Origin: Streptomyces griseofuscus
GTDB lineage: Bacteria; Actinomycetota; Actinomycetes; Streptomycetales; Streptomycetaceae
DNA: 64,000 bases
Reading direction: 5' to 3'
Assembly: GCF_014673495.1 (NCBI RefSeq)
Contig: NZ_CP051006.1
Coordinates: 7,997,001 to 8,061,000, forward strand
The translations under genes were made by a program, and so were the position numbers. The notes beneath the pieces are model-generated. The model was not told the origin of the DNA. It searched no databases and saw only the letters and a program-made list of their open reading frames with translations. Below, one piece after another: positions 54,068-62,117 of the stretch; the first letter of the stretch is position 1; each line of letters opens with the position of its first letter.

Positions 54068-54495
54068 GAACTCCTCCTTCGAGACCGCAAGGACCGTAGG
54101 CGTGTGCCGAAGAACCCTGGCAGGGAGGTGAGTTGAACGTTCCGGGAACGAGGAGCGACAGATGGTCGACCCCTCGCGCGCACCCTCCGCACCCGGCCCG
54201 ATCCGGACCGCGTGGCACCCCCGCCCCCACCCGCGCGTGCGCGTCCGGCGCCTCTCCTGCCCCGCGGGTGAGGCGCCGCAGCGGTCACCCTAGAGCGCGT
54301 TCCGCCCGGCAGGGGGGCCGTACCGCGATGCCCGGCCAGCGGCGCACGCGGTCCGGGCGCACAGGCTGGCCGGGTACCCTGCCCCCCCACTGCGTCGGCC
54401 GTCGTATTGCCGAAGCGTGACCGGACGCTGGCGTACAGGTGGCGTCGGCCAGGCCCTACACTCACTTGGTAGCCGCAAGCAACGGAATGTGAGTG
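54068..54495. promoter_or_regulatory. Divergent intergenic region with MarR-type control elements
   Basis: No gene is supported in these 428 bases between the ABC ATPase and MarR genes. Near the MarR side TACACT (54457-54462) may be a -10 element. CTTG-N7-CAAG (54465-54479) is a small dyad at the expected transcription start. ACTCAC (54460-54465) and GTGAGT (54489-54494) form an outer pair. These are candidate MarR autoregulatory sites. Confidence 0.4.
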
Positions 54496-55155
54496 ATGAT
54501 CGGCGCAGAGAGCCGCAGAGGCCATGAGGGCGCCGTACGGATGGATGCCGTACGGGCGGACGACGCGCGCACGGACGACGCACCGTCCGCCGGGGCGGCG
54601 TGCACCGCGACCGCGCTCGCCGACGCGGTGGGTGCCGAGGCCGCGGTGATCACGGAGGCCGTGGGTGCCGAGGCCGCCGCGTCGGGACTCGGCGCCGAGA
54701 TGGTCCGCCTCATGCGGCTCTTCGCCGCCTGGACCCAGCGCGCCGGATTCGAGTGCGGGGCCGCCGACCGCGTGCTGCTCGCCCGGCTGGTGACCTGCGG
54801 CAGGCGCCGCGCGACCGACCTGGCGGCGGACGTCTTCCTCGATCTGTCGACGGTCAGCCGGCAGGTGCGCTCGCTGGTGGACCGGGGACTGGTGGAACGC
54901 CACCCGGACCCGGAGGACCGGCGCGGCTCGCTGCTCAGCGCGACCGAGGCCGGTCGCGCCGCGTACCAGAGCGCCGTACGCCGCCGCGAGGCGGAACTGA
55001 CCCGGCTCCTCGAACCGTGGCCGATCGAGGACCGCACCGTTCTCACCCGCCTGCTGAAGCGCCTCAACGACGACCTGGTGGACAGCACGTACACGAGCCT
55101 CGGAACCGGGCAGCACCCGGTGGGCGAGGCGAGGCAAGGAGATCTGCACGCATGA
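54496..55155 (+). CDS. MarR-family transcriptional regulator
   Basis: A 219-residue regulator. Residues about 60-200 form the MarR winged helix with RRRATDLAADVFLDLSTVSRQVRSLVDRGLVERHPDPEDRRGS running across residues 100-142. The DPEDRRGS wing is a clear family mark. The first 55 residues are an unusual alanine-rich, low-complexity extension with two similar VGAEAA segments. It overlaps the downstream MFS gene by four bases (ATGA), so it most likely controls that exporter in response to its substrates. ATG 54496 with GGAA upstream is chosen; GTG 54493 is possible. Confidence 0.9.
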   Translation: MIGAESRRGHEGAVRMDAVRADDARTDDAPSAGAACTATALADAVGAEAAVITEAVGAEAAASGLGAEMVRLMRLFAAWTQRAGFECGAADRVLLARLVTCGRRRATDLAADVFLDLSTVSRQVRSLVDRGLVERHPDPEDRRGSLLSATEAGRAAYQSAVRRREAELTRLLEPWPIEDRTVLTRLLKRLNDDLVDSTYTSLGTGQHPVGEARQGDLHA

Positions 55156-57749
55156 CCATGTCCGCGTCCCCGGCCCGCGGGGGAACATCAGCGATATCCG
55201 CGTCGCCGCCGCCACCGGCCGGCCGGCTGACGCACCGCCAGATCATGACGATCCTCAGCGGTCTCATGCTGGGCATGTTCCTCGCCGCCCTCGACCAGAC
55301 CATCGTCAGCACCTCGATCCGCACGATCGCGGACGATCTGCACGGACTCAGCGCGCAGGCGTGGGTCACCACCGCCTACCTGATCACGTCGACCATCAGC
55401 ACCCCGCTGTACGGCAAGCTCTCCGACCTCTACGGCCGCAAACCCTTCTTCCTCGCGGCCATCACGATCTTCATCGCCGGCTCGGCGGCCTGCTCCTTCG
55501 CCACCTCGATGAACGAGCTGTCGGCCTTCCGCGCCTTCCAGGGCATCGGCGCCGGCGGTCTGATGTCGCTGGCGCTCGCGATCATCGGTGACATCGTGCC
55601 ACCCCGCGAGCGCGCCCGGTACCAGGGCTACATGCTCGCCATGTTCGGCTCCTCCAGCGTCCTCGGCCCGCTGATCGGCGGCTTCCTCGCCGGTCGCAGC
55701 AGCATCCTGGCCATCGCGGGCTGGCGCTGGGTGTTCCTCGTCAACGTCCCGGTCGGCATCATCGCGCTCTTCGTCGTCGCCAAGGTCCTGAACCTTCCGC
55801 ACACCCGGCGCGAGCACCGCATCGACTGGTGGGGCGCGCTCACCATCGCCATCGGCGTGGTGCCGCTGCTGCTGGTGGCAGAGCAGGGCCAGACCTGGGG
55901 CTGGACCTCCACCAAGTCGTACGTCTGCTACGCCGTCGGCCTGGTCGGCCTGATCGCCTGGGTCTTCGTGGAGCGGGCCATGGGCGACGAGGCGCTGATC
56001 CCGATGCGCCTGTTCCGCAGCTCCGTGTTCAGCAAGATGAGCCTGCTGTCCGTGCTCATCGGTATGGGCATGTTCGGCGGGATGATGATGGTCCCGCTGT
56101 ACCTCCAGATCGTGAAGGGCGTCAGCCCCACCAAGTCCGGCCTGCTGATGCTGCCGCTGATGGTGGGCATGATCGCCGGCACCATGGTGGTCGGCCGGAT
56201 CATCTCCAAGACCGGCAAGTACAAGATCTTCCCGATCGTCGGCACAGTCCTGCTGATCGCCGCCATGCTGCTGTTCCACTACCGGGTCCAGTGGGACAGC
56301 CCGCTGCCGGAGACCATGGCCTACATGGCGCTGTTCGGCCTCGGCCTCAGTGGCTGTATGCAGATCCTGACCCTGGCGGTACAGAACTCCGTCGAGCCCA
56401 AGGACATGGGCGTCGCCACCGCGTCGGCCACCTTCTTCCGGCAGATGGGCGGCACCGCCGGTACGGCGATCTTCCTGTCCGTGCTGTTCAGCACCGTCGG
56501 CGACAAGATCAGCTCCGCGTTCCGGTCGGCCGCGCAGACGCCCGCGTTCCAGGCCGCCCTGCACGACCCTGCGGTGCGCGCCAACCCGGCGAACGCCCCC
56601 GTGCTGGACATGCTCAAGCACCCCGCGGCGAGCGGCGGCGGCTCGGGTGTGCTGGACGACTCGTCCTTCATCCAGCAGCTCGACCCGCGGCTGGCCCAGC
56701 CCTTCAAGGAGGGCTTCACCGACGCCATGCACGTGGTGTTCCTGTGCGCCGCGGCCATCATGGTGCTCGGCTTCCTGGTCGCGGTGTGGACCAAGGAGGT
56801 GCCGCTGCGCAAGGTCTCCGGCCTGGAGGCACGCGCCGCCGAGGCGGACGGCACGCAGGCCGAGGCCGCCGATGTGAAGGACGCCCAGGTGAACGCCGTG
56901 GCGGCCGACAGCGGCCAGGCGCCCGCTGTCCCGCTCGTGGAGGACGCCCCGGTGGCCGTCGCCTCCGTGGCCGCCACGGGACGGCTCGTCCGCGGCCGGG
57001 TCCTCGACGGCGCGGACGCCCCGGTTCCGCAGGCGGCGATCACCCTGATCGACGTCCGCGGCCGGCAGCTCGACCGCGCGGTCAGCGCAGTGGACGGCAC
57101 CTACACGGTGTCGGTGCCCGGCGCCGGCACGTATGTGCTGATCGGCGCCGCCGGTGCCCGTCAGCCGCAGGCCGTCACCGTGCTGGTCGGCGACGAGCCG
57201 GTGGTCTGCGATCTCGTCCTCGGCGGCAGCAGCGCCGCGCTCACCGGCTCCGTCCGGGACGCGGCCCAGGGCAACCCGTTGCCGGGCGCCCTGCTGGTCG
57301 CGACCGATCTGCGCGGTGAGGTCGTGACCTCCGCGACCTCCGCCGCCGACGGTGGCTTCTCGCTGGTGGACCTGGTCCCGGGCAGCTACACCCTCGCCGT
57401 GAACGCGCCGGGCTACCGTCCGGCCGCCGTCCCCGTCGAGGTCACCCCGGGCGCGGCCGAGCCCTGCGAGATCCGTCTCGAATCCGGTGCCCAGCTGCAC
57501 GGCGTCATCAGCGCCGCCACCGGCGGGCCGCTCGGCGATGCCAAGGTGACGCTGCTGGACGCGGCCGGCAATGTGCTCGGCACCGCGACCACCGGCGCGG
57601 ACGGCGCCTACGGGTTCACCGACCTCGACCTCGGTGAGTACACCGTCATCGCCAGCGGGTACGCCCCGGTCGCCACCTCCGTCCGCGTGGACGCCGGCGG
57701 CACCACGGACTTCGACCTCGAACTGTCCCACGAGGACACCGCCAAGTAG
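55152..57749 (+). CDS. DHA2-type MFS exporter with C-terminal regulatory-like repeats
   Basis: An 865-residue protein. Residues about 30-560 form a 14-helix DHA2 drug:H+ antiporter with LDQTIVSTSIRTIADDL (motif in helix 1), GKLSDLYGRKP (motif A) and FGSSSVLGPLIGGFLAG (motif C). Residues about 615-865 are three CarboxypepD-regulatory-like beta domains, each starting with a V/A-L-x-G-x-V-xD pattern (RGRVLDGADAPVPQAAITL, TGSVRDAAQGNPLPGALL, HGVISAATGGPLGDAKVTL) and each ending near Y-x-V/D-L. With 14 helices the repeats would be inside the cell. Such repeats are usually extracellular, so this fusion is odd. It is co-translated with the MarR regulator. Confidence 0.92.
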   Translation: MTMSASPARGGTSAISASPPPPAGRLTHRQIMTILSGLMLGMFLAALDQTIVSTSIRTIADDLHGLSAQAWVTTAYLITSTISTPLYGKLSDLYGRKPFFLAAITIFIAGSAACSFATSMNELSAFRAFQGIGAGGLMSLALAIIGDIVPPRERARYQGYMLAMFGSSSVLGPLIGGFLAGRSSILAIAGWRWVFLVNVPVGIIALFVVAKVLNLPHTRREHRIDWWGALTIAIGVVPLLLVAEQGQTWGWTSTKSYVCYAVGLVGLIAWVFVERAMGDEALIPMRLFRSSVFSKMSLLSVLIGMGMFGGMMMVPLYLQIVKGVSPTKSGLLMLPLMVGMIAGTMVVGRIISKTGKYKIFPIVGTVLLIAAMLLFHYRVQWDSPLPETMAYMALFGLGLSGCMQILTLAVQNSVEPKDMGVATASATFFRQMGGTAGTAIFLSVLFSTVGDKISSAFRSAAQTPAFQAALHDPAVRANPANAPVLDMLKHPAASGGGSGVLDDSSFIQQLDPRLAQPFKEGFTDAMHVVFLCAAAIMVLGFLVAVWTKEVPLRKVSGLEARAAEADGTQAEAADVKDAQVNAVAADSGQAPAVPLVEDAPVAVASVAATGRLVRGRVLDGADAPVPQAAITLIDVRGRQLDRAVSAVDGTYTVSVPGAGTYVLIGAAGARQPQAVTVLVGDEPVVCDLVLGGSSAALTGSVRDAAQGNPLPGALLVATDLRGEVVTSATSAADGGFSLVDLVPGSYTLAVNAPGYRPAAVPVEVTPGAAEPCEIRLESGAQLHGVISAATGGPLGDAKVTLLDAAGNVLGTATTGADGAYGFTDLDLGEYTVIASGYAPVATSVRVDAGGTTDFDLELSHEDTAK

Positions 57750-57779
57750 CGAGTCCGAAGCACCCCCGGGGGAACCCGA

Positions 57780-57814
57780 CCAGGGCCCGCGATCCACCGG
57801 ATCGCGGGCCCTGG
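57780..57814 (+). terminator. Strong terminator of the MarR-MFS operon
   Basis: A perfect 16-bp stem (left arm starting CCAGGGCCCGCG, right arm ending GGGCCCTGG) with a 3-base loop lies 30 bases after the MFS stop. Confidence 0.88.
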
Positions 57815-57893
57815 TGTCATGCCCGGGTCCCTCGTAGGGCCGTGTTCCGGGGCCGCGCCGAGCGCCTCGGTGACCGGCCCCGCCGTGTGCCGC

Positions 57894-57924
57894 TTGACTT
57901 GGAGAGCACTCCAATTCGTAGCGT
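57894..57924 (+). promoter_or_regulatory. MerR-type promoter with 19-bp spacer
   Basis: TTGACT (57894-57899) and TAGCGT (57919-57924) are separated by 19 bases. The spacer region holds the dyad TTGGAG-AGCA-CTCCAA (57899-57914). A long spacer with a central dyad is the hallmark of MerR-family activated promoters. The start codon lies 7 bases after the -10, suggesting a leaderless message. Confidence 0.75.
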
Positions 57925-57931
57925 GCCGGGC

Positions 57932-58894
57932 ATGAGTACTGCACAGCACAAGATCGGGTCCGGATTCGGCGCCACCAGCACCGCCGACGAGGTCCTGGAG
58001 GGTATCGACCTCAGCGGCAAACTGGCCCTGGTCACCGGGGGCTACTCGGGGATCGGGCTGGAGACCACACGCGCGCTCGTCAAGGCCGGCGCCCGGGTCG
58101 TCGTACCGGCCCGTCGTCCGGAGACCGCGGAGCAGGCGCTGGCCGGGCTGCCCGGTGTCGAGGTGGACGAGCTGGATCTCGGGGATCTGGAGAGCGTGCG
58201 CCGGTTCGCGGAACGGTTCCTCGCCTCCGGACGCGGCCTGGACATCGTGATCGACAGCGCCGGGATCATGGCCTGCCCCGAGACGCGGGTGGGCGACGGC
58301 TGGGAGGCGCAGTTCGCCACCAACCACCTCGGCCACTTCGCCCTCGTCAACCGGCTGTGGCCCGCGATCGCGCCGGGCGGCGCCCGGGTCGTCTCCGTGT
58401 CCTCGCGCGGCCACCACGCCGCCGGCATCCGCTGGGACGACATCCACTGGCGGCAGGGCTACGACAAGTGGGAGGCGTACGGCCAGGCCAAGACCGCCAA
58501 TGTCCTGTTCGCCGTCCAGCTCGACAAGCTCGGCCGCGACGCCGGGGTCCGCGCCTTCGCCCTGCACCCAGGGGGCATCCTCACGCCGCTCCAACGGCAC
58601 CTTGCCCAGGAGGAGATGGTCGAGCGCGGCTGGATCGACGAGGAGGGCAACCTGCTCCACCCCGAGGTGTTCAAGACCCCGCAGCAGGGCGCGGCCACCC
58701 AGGTCTGGGCGGCGACCTCCCCGCAGCTCGACGGTCTCGGCGGTCTCTACCTGGAGGACTGCGACGTCGCCGAGCCCGCCCAGGACACCGACGCCCGTGA
58801 AGGCGTCAAGGACTGGGCGATCGACCCGGAGCAGGCGGCCCGGCTGTGGACGCTGTCGGCCGAGCTGACCGGGGTGGACGCGTTCGCGTCCTGA
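57932..58894 (+). CDS. SDR-family oxidoreductase (protochlorophyllide-reductase-like type)
   Basis: A 320-residue SDR. The cofactor motif is TGGYSGIG near residue 36, NHLGHFALVNRL near 131 is typical of the retinol-dehydrogenase/protochlorophyllide-reductase-like subgroup, catalytic Ser is in SVSSRG, and YGQAK gives Tyr and Lys. A long C-terminal segment with GGLYLEDCDVAEP is common to this subgroup. There is no ribosome binding site before ATG 57932; the MerR-type promoter places the RNA start at or next to the ATG. Expression is therefore probably induced by an unseen MerR regulator, perhaps in response to a toxic small molecule. Confidence 0.92.
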   Translation: MSTAQHKIGSGFGATSTADEVLEGIDLSGKLALVTGGYSGIGLETTRALVKAGARVVVPARRPETAEQALAGLPGVEVDELDLGDLESVRRFAERFLASGRGLDIVIDSAGIMACPETRVGDGWEAQFATNHLGHFALVNRLWPAIAPGGARVVSVSSRGHHAAGIRWDDIHWRQGYDKWEAYGQAKTANVLFAVQLDKLGRDAGVRAFALHPGGILTPLQRHLAQEEMVERGWIDEEGNLLHPEVFKTPQQGAATQVWAATSPQLDGLGGLYLEDCDVAEPAQDTDAREGVKDWAIDPEQAARLWTLSAELTGVDAFAS

Positions 58895-59119
58895 CCGGGA
58901 CCGCTCGCCCGCGCGGTCGGCGGGGCGAGGCGTCCGCCGTCACCCGTCCGGCGCACCGTACCGGCGCCGCCTCCGTGCCGCGCGCTCCCGCGTGCGCCGT
59001 TGGAGTGCGGCCGGGTACGGCTGTGCCGGGGGCCTTCGGCGGCCCGGGATTCCGCACGGCGGCGCAGCATACTGGCCCGAAAGGGGCATAACACCCGCCC
59101 GACTCGCGGAGGTGCCAGG

Positions 59120-60484
59120 ATGCGCGACGACGTCGAGCACGACGACGGGCCCGTCGAGGAAGCCGAGCCGTACGACGCGGTCGATGACGAGTACGAAGAA
59201 GGGTACGAGTACGAGGCCGACGGCCCCGAGGCGTACGCCGAGACCGAGCCGTACGCGGAGGACGCCCCGGCGGTGGTCCGCGGGGGCGGCGCCGAGGTGG
59301 ACCCCGATGTCTTCCTCGACGTCCCGCACCTGAGTGTCGACGAGATCGAACTGGACGTGGAGGACCTGCGGGCCCGTGTCTCGCTCCAGGCCGAGGTTCT
59401 GGACCTGCTGAAGCTGAACGTGGGCGCCGATGTGGCCCTCGGGCGGGTGCACCTGGGGATCTCGGGCGTGGAGGCGCAGGCGCAGCTCAAGGTGCGGCTC
59501 GACAATGTCGCGTCGATCATCCACCGGGTGCTCACCACCCTCGATCGCAACCCGCAGATCCTGGAGGAGCTGGCACGCGGCGTCGGCTCGGCGGTGCGGG
59601 ACGTCGGTGGCGGGGCTCGCCTCGCCGTGGGCGAACTGGGTACCGGGGCGGGCAGAGCCGTCGAGGACGTCGGACGGGGCGCCGGGTACGCCGTGGAGGG
59701 TGTCGGGCGCGGAGTCGGCGGCGCCGTCGAGGATGTGGGCCGGGGCGCGGGTTCGGCGGTGCGGGATGTCGGCCGCGGTGCCGGCTCCGCCGTGCGGGTC
59801 GTCGGTGAGGGCGCGCAGGGAGCCGTCGAGGACGTGGGCGGGGGAGCCGGGCGGGTGGTGGGGGACGTCGGGGGCGGCGCTGGACGTGCGGTGGAGGACG
59901 TCGGCGGCCGGGCCGGCCGGGCCGTGAGTGACGCGGGTGGAGTGGTGCGGGAGACCGGGCGGGCCGCGGGGCGCACCATGAGGAAGACGGGAGGCGCCGC
60001 GGGCGAGGCGGTCGATGTGGCGGGGGAGCCGGCCGACACGGGGGACGTCGGGGGCGGCGCTGGACGTGCGGTGGAGGACGTCGGCGGCCGGGCCGGCCGG
60101 GCCGTGAGTGACGCGGGTGGAGTGGTGCGGGAGACCGGGCGGGCCGCGGGGCGCACCATGAGGAAGACGGGAGGCGCCGCGGGCGAGGCGGTCGATGTGG
60201 CGGGGGAGCCGGCCGACACGGGGGGCGAGGCGGCCGACGTCGAGGGGAAGGCGGCCGAGCGCAGCGCCGCTCGGCGGACGGCGCGGTCGGCCAAGAGGGC
60301 CGCCGGCCGAAGCGGGGAGAGCGAACGCGGGCGGACCGCCGGGACGCGACGTTCCCGCGAGGGGGACGACGAGGACGAGGGCAACGGTGAGCGGCGTCGA
60401 GAGGGCGACCGTGGCGGTGATGACGAGCGGCCGGACCGTCCCGTCCGGCGCCGTGCCCGCAAGGCGCGGGACGAGCCGCCGTGA
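59120..60484 (+). CDS. Conserved actinobacterial protein with 11-residue repeats
   Basis: A 454-residue protein. Residues 1-55 are strongly acidic and Tyr/Glu-rich. Residues about 62-155 are a conserved core (VDPDVFLDVPHLSVDEIELD, SLQAEVLDLLKLNVGADVAL, VRLDNVASIIHRVLTTLDRN) seen in Streptomyces proteins of unknown function, some described near gas-vesicle genes. Residues about 160-375 are an 11-residue repeat of the form A-V-x-D-V-G-x-G-A-G-x, resembling lipid-binding or LEA-like amphipathic helices. The tail is basic then mixed-charge. An exact 60-codon tandem duplication lies inside the repeats. A GGAGG site precedes the ATG by about 8 bases. Its function is unknown; a membrane- or polymer-associated stress role is a guess. 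Confidence 0.82.
   Translation: MRDDVEHDDGPVEEAEPYDAVDDEYEEGYEYEADGPEAYAETEPYAEDAPAVVRGGGAEVDPDVFLDVPHLSVDEIELDVEDLRARVSLQAEVLDLLKLNVGADVALGRVHLGISGVEAQAQLKVRLDNVASIIHRVLTTLDRNPQILEELARGVGSAVRDVGGGARLAVGELGTGAGRAVEDVGRGAGYAVEGVGRGVGGAVEDVGRGAGSAVRDVGRGAGSAVRVVGEGAQGAVEDVGGGAGRVVGDVGGGAGRAVEDVGGRAGRAVSDAGGVVRETGRAAGRTMRKTGGAAGEAVDVAGEPADTGDVGGGAGRAVEDVGGRAGRAVSDAGGVVRETGRAAGRTMRKTGGAAGEAVDVAGEPADTGGEAADVEGKAAERSAARRTARSAKRAAGRSGESERGRTAGTRRSREGDDEDEGNGERRREGDRGGDDERPDRPVRRRARKARDEPP
59860..60224. repeat. Perfect 180-bp tandem duplication inside a gene
   Basis: Two consecutive 180-base copies (59860-60039 and 60040-60219, identity continuing to 60224) are identical. Each copy encodes 60 residues and keeps the reading frame. 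Lack of any difference suggests a very recent duplication, or active homogenisation. Confidence 0.93.
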
Positions 60485-60526
60485 ACGGGGGCCCGCCGGG
60501 GATCCGGCGGAGCCGCCACGGGGCGG

Positions 60527-61096
60527 GTGAGCCGATCACCTGCCGCGCGCGGCTCCGAGGGATCCCCGGAACCGGACATCTCGTTCGAGGCGACGGTCCG
60601 CGGCGACCGTCTCCGCTTCGCGCAGCGGCCCCGCACCGCTGTCGGCTTCCCCGGCGACGGTGAGCGGGAGTCCTCCGCCCGCAGCGAGCGGACCCATCTC
60701 CCCGACCGGGTCGCCCCCGGCCGGGAGTACCGCGATGTCTACGTCGCCTACCGCCTCGCGACCCGTCTTCTCTCGTCTACCACCGGTACCAACGCCCCCG
60801 GCGGCCGCCGCTCCCGGCGGGCCGGACGAGGAAGCCCAGCAGCCACAGCACGAGCACGATCACCGCGATCCACCACAGCGCCTTCAGTGCGAAACCCGCG
60901 CCGAAGAGGATCAGGGCCAGAAGAAGAACCAGAATCAGGGGAACCATCGTTATCAACCTCCTGGCCACCGAATGCCCTTGCTTCGTTTCCGCAAGCACAC
61001 GGAAGACCGGTTACTTCCACGGAACGAAGGGAAAGGGCATCCGTTCGGATGGTTTGCTCTTCGCCGCCCCAGCACTGGCGGACCCGGCGTAGGTGA
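60527..61096 (+). CDS. Conserved small protein with probable read-through tail
   Basis: The first 80 or so residues (for example PDISFEATVRGDRLRF, RTAVGFPG, NLPDRV-like HLPDRVAPGREYRDVYV, YRLATRL) match a small actinobacterial family of unknown function that normally ends near this ATRL. Here the frame continues for about 100 more codons with low-quality arginine/proline-rich sequence. That tail lies antisense to a real membrane-protein gene. A lost stop codon or frameshift near 60765 is likely. The GTG start at 60527 has a GGGGCGG-like leader. Confidence applies to the N-terminal part only. Confidence 0.5.
   Translation: MSRSPAARGSEGSPEPDISFEATVRGDRLRFAQRPRTAVGFPGDGERESSARSERTHLPDRVAPGREYRDVYVAYRLATRLLSSTTGTNAPGGRRSRRAGRGSPAATARARSPRSTTAPSVRNPRRRGSGPEEEPESGEPSLSTSWPPNALASFPQAHGRPVTSTERRERASVRMVCSSPPQHWRTRRR
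60777..60947 (-). CDS. Small membrane protein (lmo0937/DUF5670 type)
   Basis: A 56-residue protein with two hydrophobic segments, MVPLILVLLLALILFGAGF and LWWIAVIVLVLWLLGFLV, and a short basic tail. This is the standard appearance of the lmo0937-family membrane proteins. ATG 60947 is preceded by GAGG about 9 bases upstream. The function is unknown; related genes are stress-induced in other bacteria. It lies antisense to the tail of the preceding gene. Confidence 0.8.
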   Translation of the reverse strand: MVPLILVLLLALILFGAGFALKALWWIAVIVLVLWLLGFLVRPAGSGGRRGRWYRW

Positions 61097-61375
61097 GTCG
61101 CCAGGGCAGGAAGTTGCTGATCCGCTGTTCGGCGGAGGTGCGCATCAGGAGGCCGACGTCGGGCGGGCTGTTCGGGCACGTACAGACGCCGGGTGAGAGC
61201 GGCGGGGCCGATGTCCTCGGGGCGGACGCTGCCCGTCACCGCCTTGGCCGCCAACGCGCGGGCCGCTGCGGTCAGTTCGTCCCGGCCGCCGTAGTCCGCG
61301 CAGACGGTGAGCACGTCGTCGTAGTGCAACTGCACGCCGAGTAGGAGGGCGTGGACGAACGGTTGGTACGGCGGC
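61060..61375 (-). pseudogene. Isoprenyl-diphosphate (UPPS-like) synthase remnant
   Basis: Two frames together spell the C-terminal half of a cis-prenyl transferase. LTVCADYGGRDELTAAARAL then VRPEDIGPAALTRRLYVPEQP is in one frame, and PDVGLLMRTSAEQRISNFLPW in another, with the break at about 61180. The conserved NYGGR-type and RTS-E-R-SNFL motifs make the identification firm. The N-terminal half, including the catalytic Asp, is lost or scrambled, and a small deletion appears before YDDVLTV. Confidence 0.78.
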
Positions 61376-61424
61376 CCCACCATGCCGGTGACCGGAACCG
61401 CACCGCCTCGTCCAACAGCGCGCG

Positions 61425-61748
61425 TCAGCACCCGAGTTGGACCTCGATGAACGCGTCCAGCCGCCCTCGGCGGATAGCAGCGGCCCGTCGCCAGATCGGC
61501 CGGCAGGTCCTCGAACAGGTCACCCGTGTGACACGCCTCGGCCAGCACCGACACCAACCGCAGGGCCCCGGCTCCCTGCGGCTCCACCAGGGCCGCCCAC
61601 AGCTCGGCCGTGGCCCCCGAACATCCGCGCAGATAGTGCCGCAACCACCGAAGGAGTCCGTCCGTACCGCCCAGCCGGCGATCGCATGGACGAACGGGCG
61701 GACCTCCACGGGTAACAGGGTGCCGATCAACGCCCAGAGCCGAGGCAC
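61425..61748 (-). pseudogene. Squalene/phytoene-synthase-family remnant
   Basis: A piece reading LPVEVRPFVHAIAGWAVRTD, a family N-terminal motif, joins at about 61655 in another frame to LLRWLRHYLRGCSGATAELW, then to LRLVSVLAEACHTGDLFEDL and ADLATGRCYPP, the second metal/substrate region. A further frame change follows near 61465. About 100 residues between the pieces, including the first Asp-rich motif, are gone. It stands directly upstream of the UPPS-like remnant on the same strand. Confidence 0.75.
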
Positions 61749-61833
61749 GAACCCCCGAACCCCTTCGTCCCCCGGCCCTCGTGACCGGCAGCCTCCGCCA
61801 CGGCTGACGACCTATGGGCCGCATGCGGTGCGC

Positions 61834-62019
61834 TCAAGCGGGCGAGGCCGCCTCGGCGGCCCGGCAGGCGGCGCAGATGACCTGGGCCCCGTGGCCGTAG
61901 CGATGGGTGAGTCCCTGACAGCGCGGGCAGTACCCGACCTCGTCCGGCAGACAGCCCAGCAGCTGCGCGGCGGCCGCCCGGTCCGTGGCGGGGTCGATGC
62001 GCCGCGGCTTCTCCTCCAT
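61834..62019 (-). CDS. Small zinc-ribbon protein, 61 residues
   Basis: The protein begins MEEKPRRIDPATDRAAAAQL and carries two CxxC pairs, YCPRC near residue 30 and ICAACRAA near 49, which should bind one zinc ion. Its size and layout match a small actinobacterial family of unknown role. The start lacks a clear ribosome binding site. Confidence 0.65.
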   Translation of the reverse strand: MEEKPRRIDPATDRAAAAQLLGCLPDEVGYCPRCQGLTHRYGHGAQVICAACRAAEAASPA

Positions 62020-62117
62020 GGGCGCGAATGTACGACGGCCCCGCGGGACCGGCATCTCGACGCCGGGCCCCTTGCACCGGCTGCCTCCAGGGCGTGTCGG
62101 ATGAGAGGGGGCCGGGG

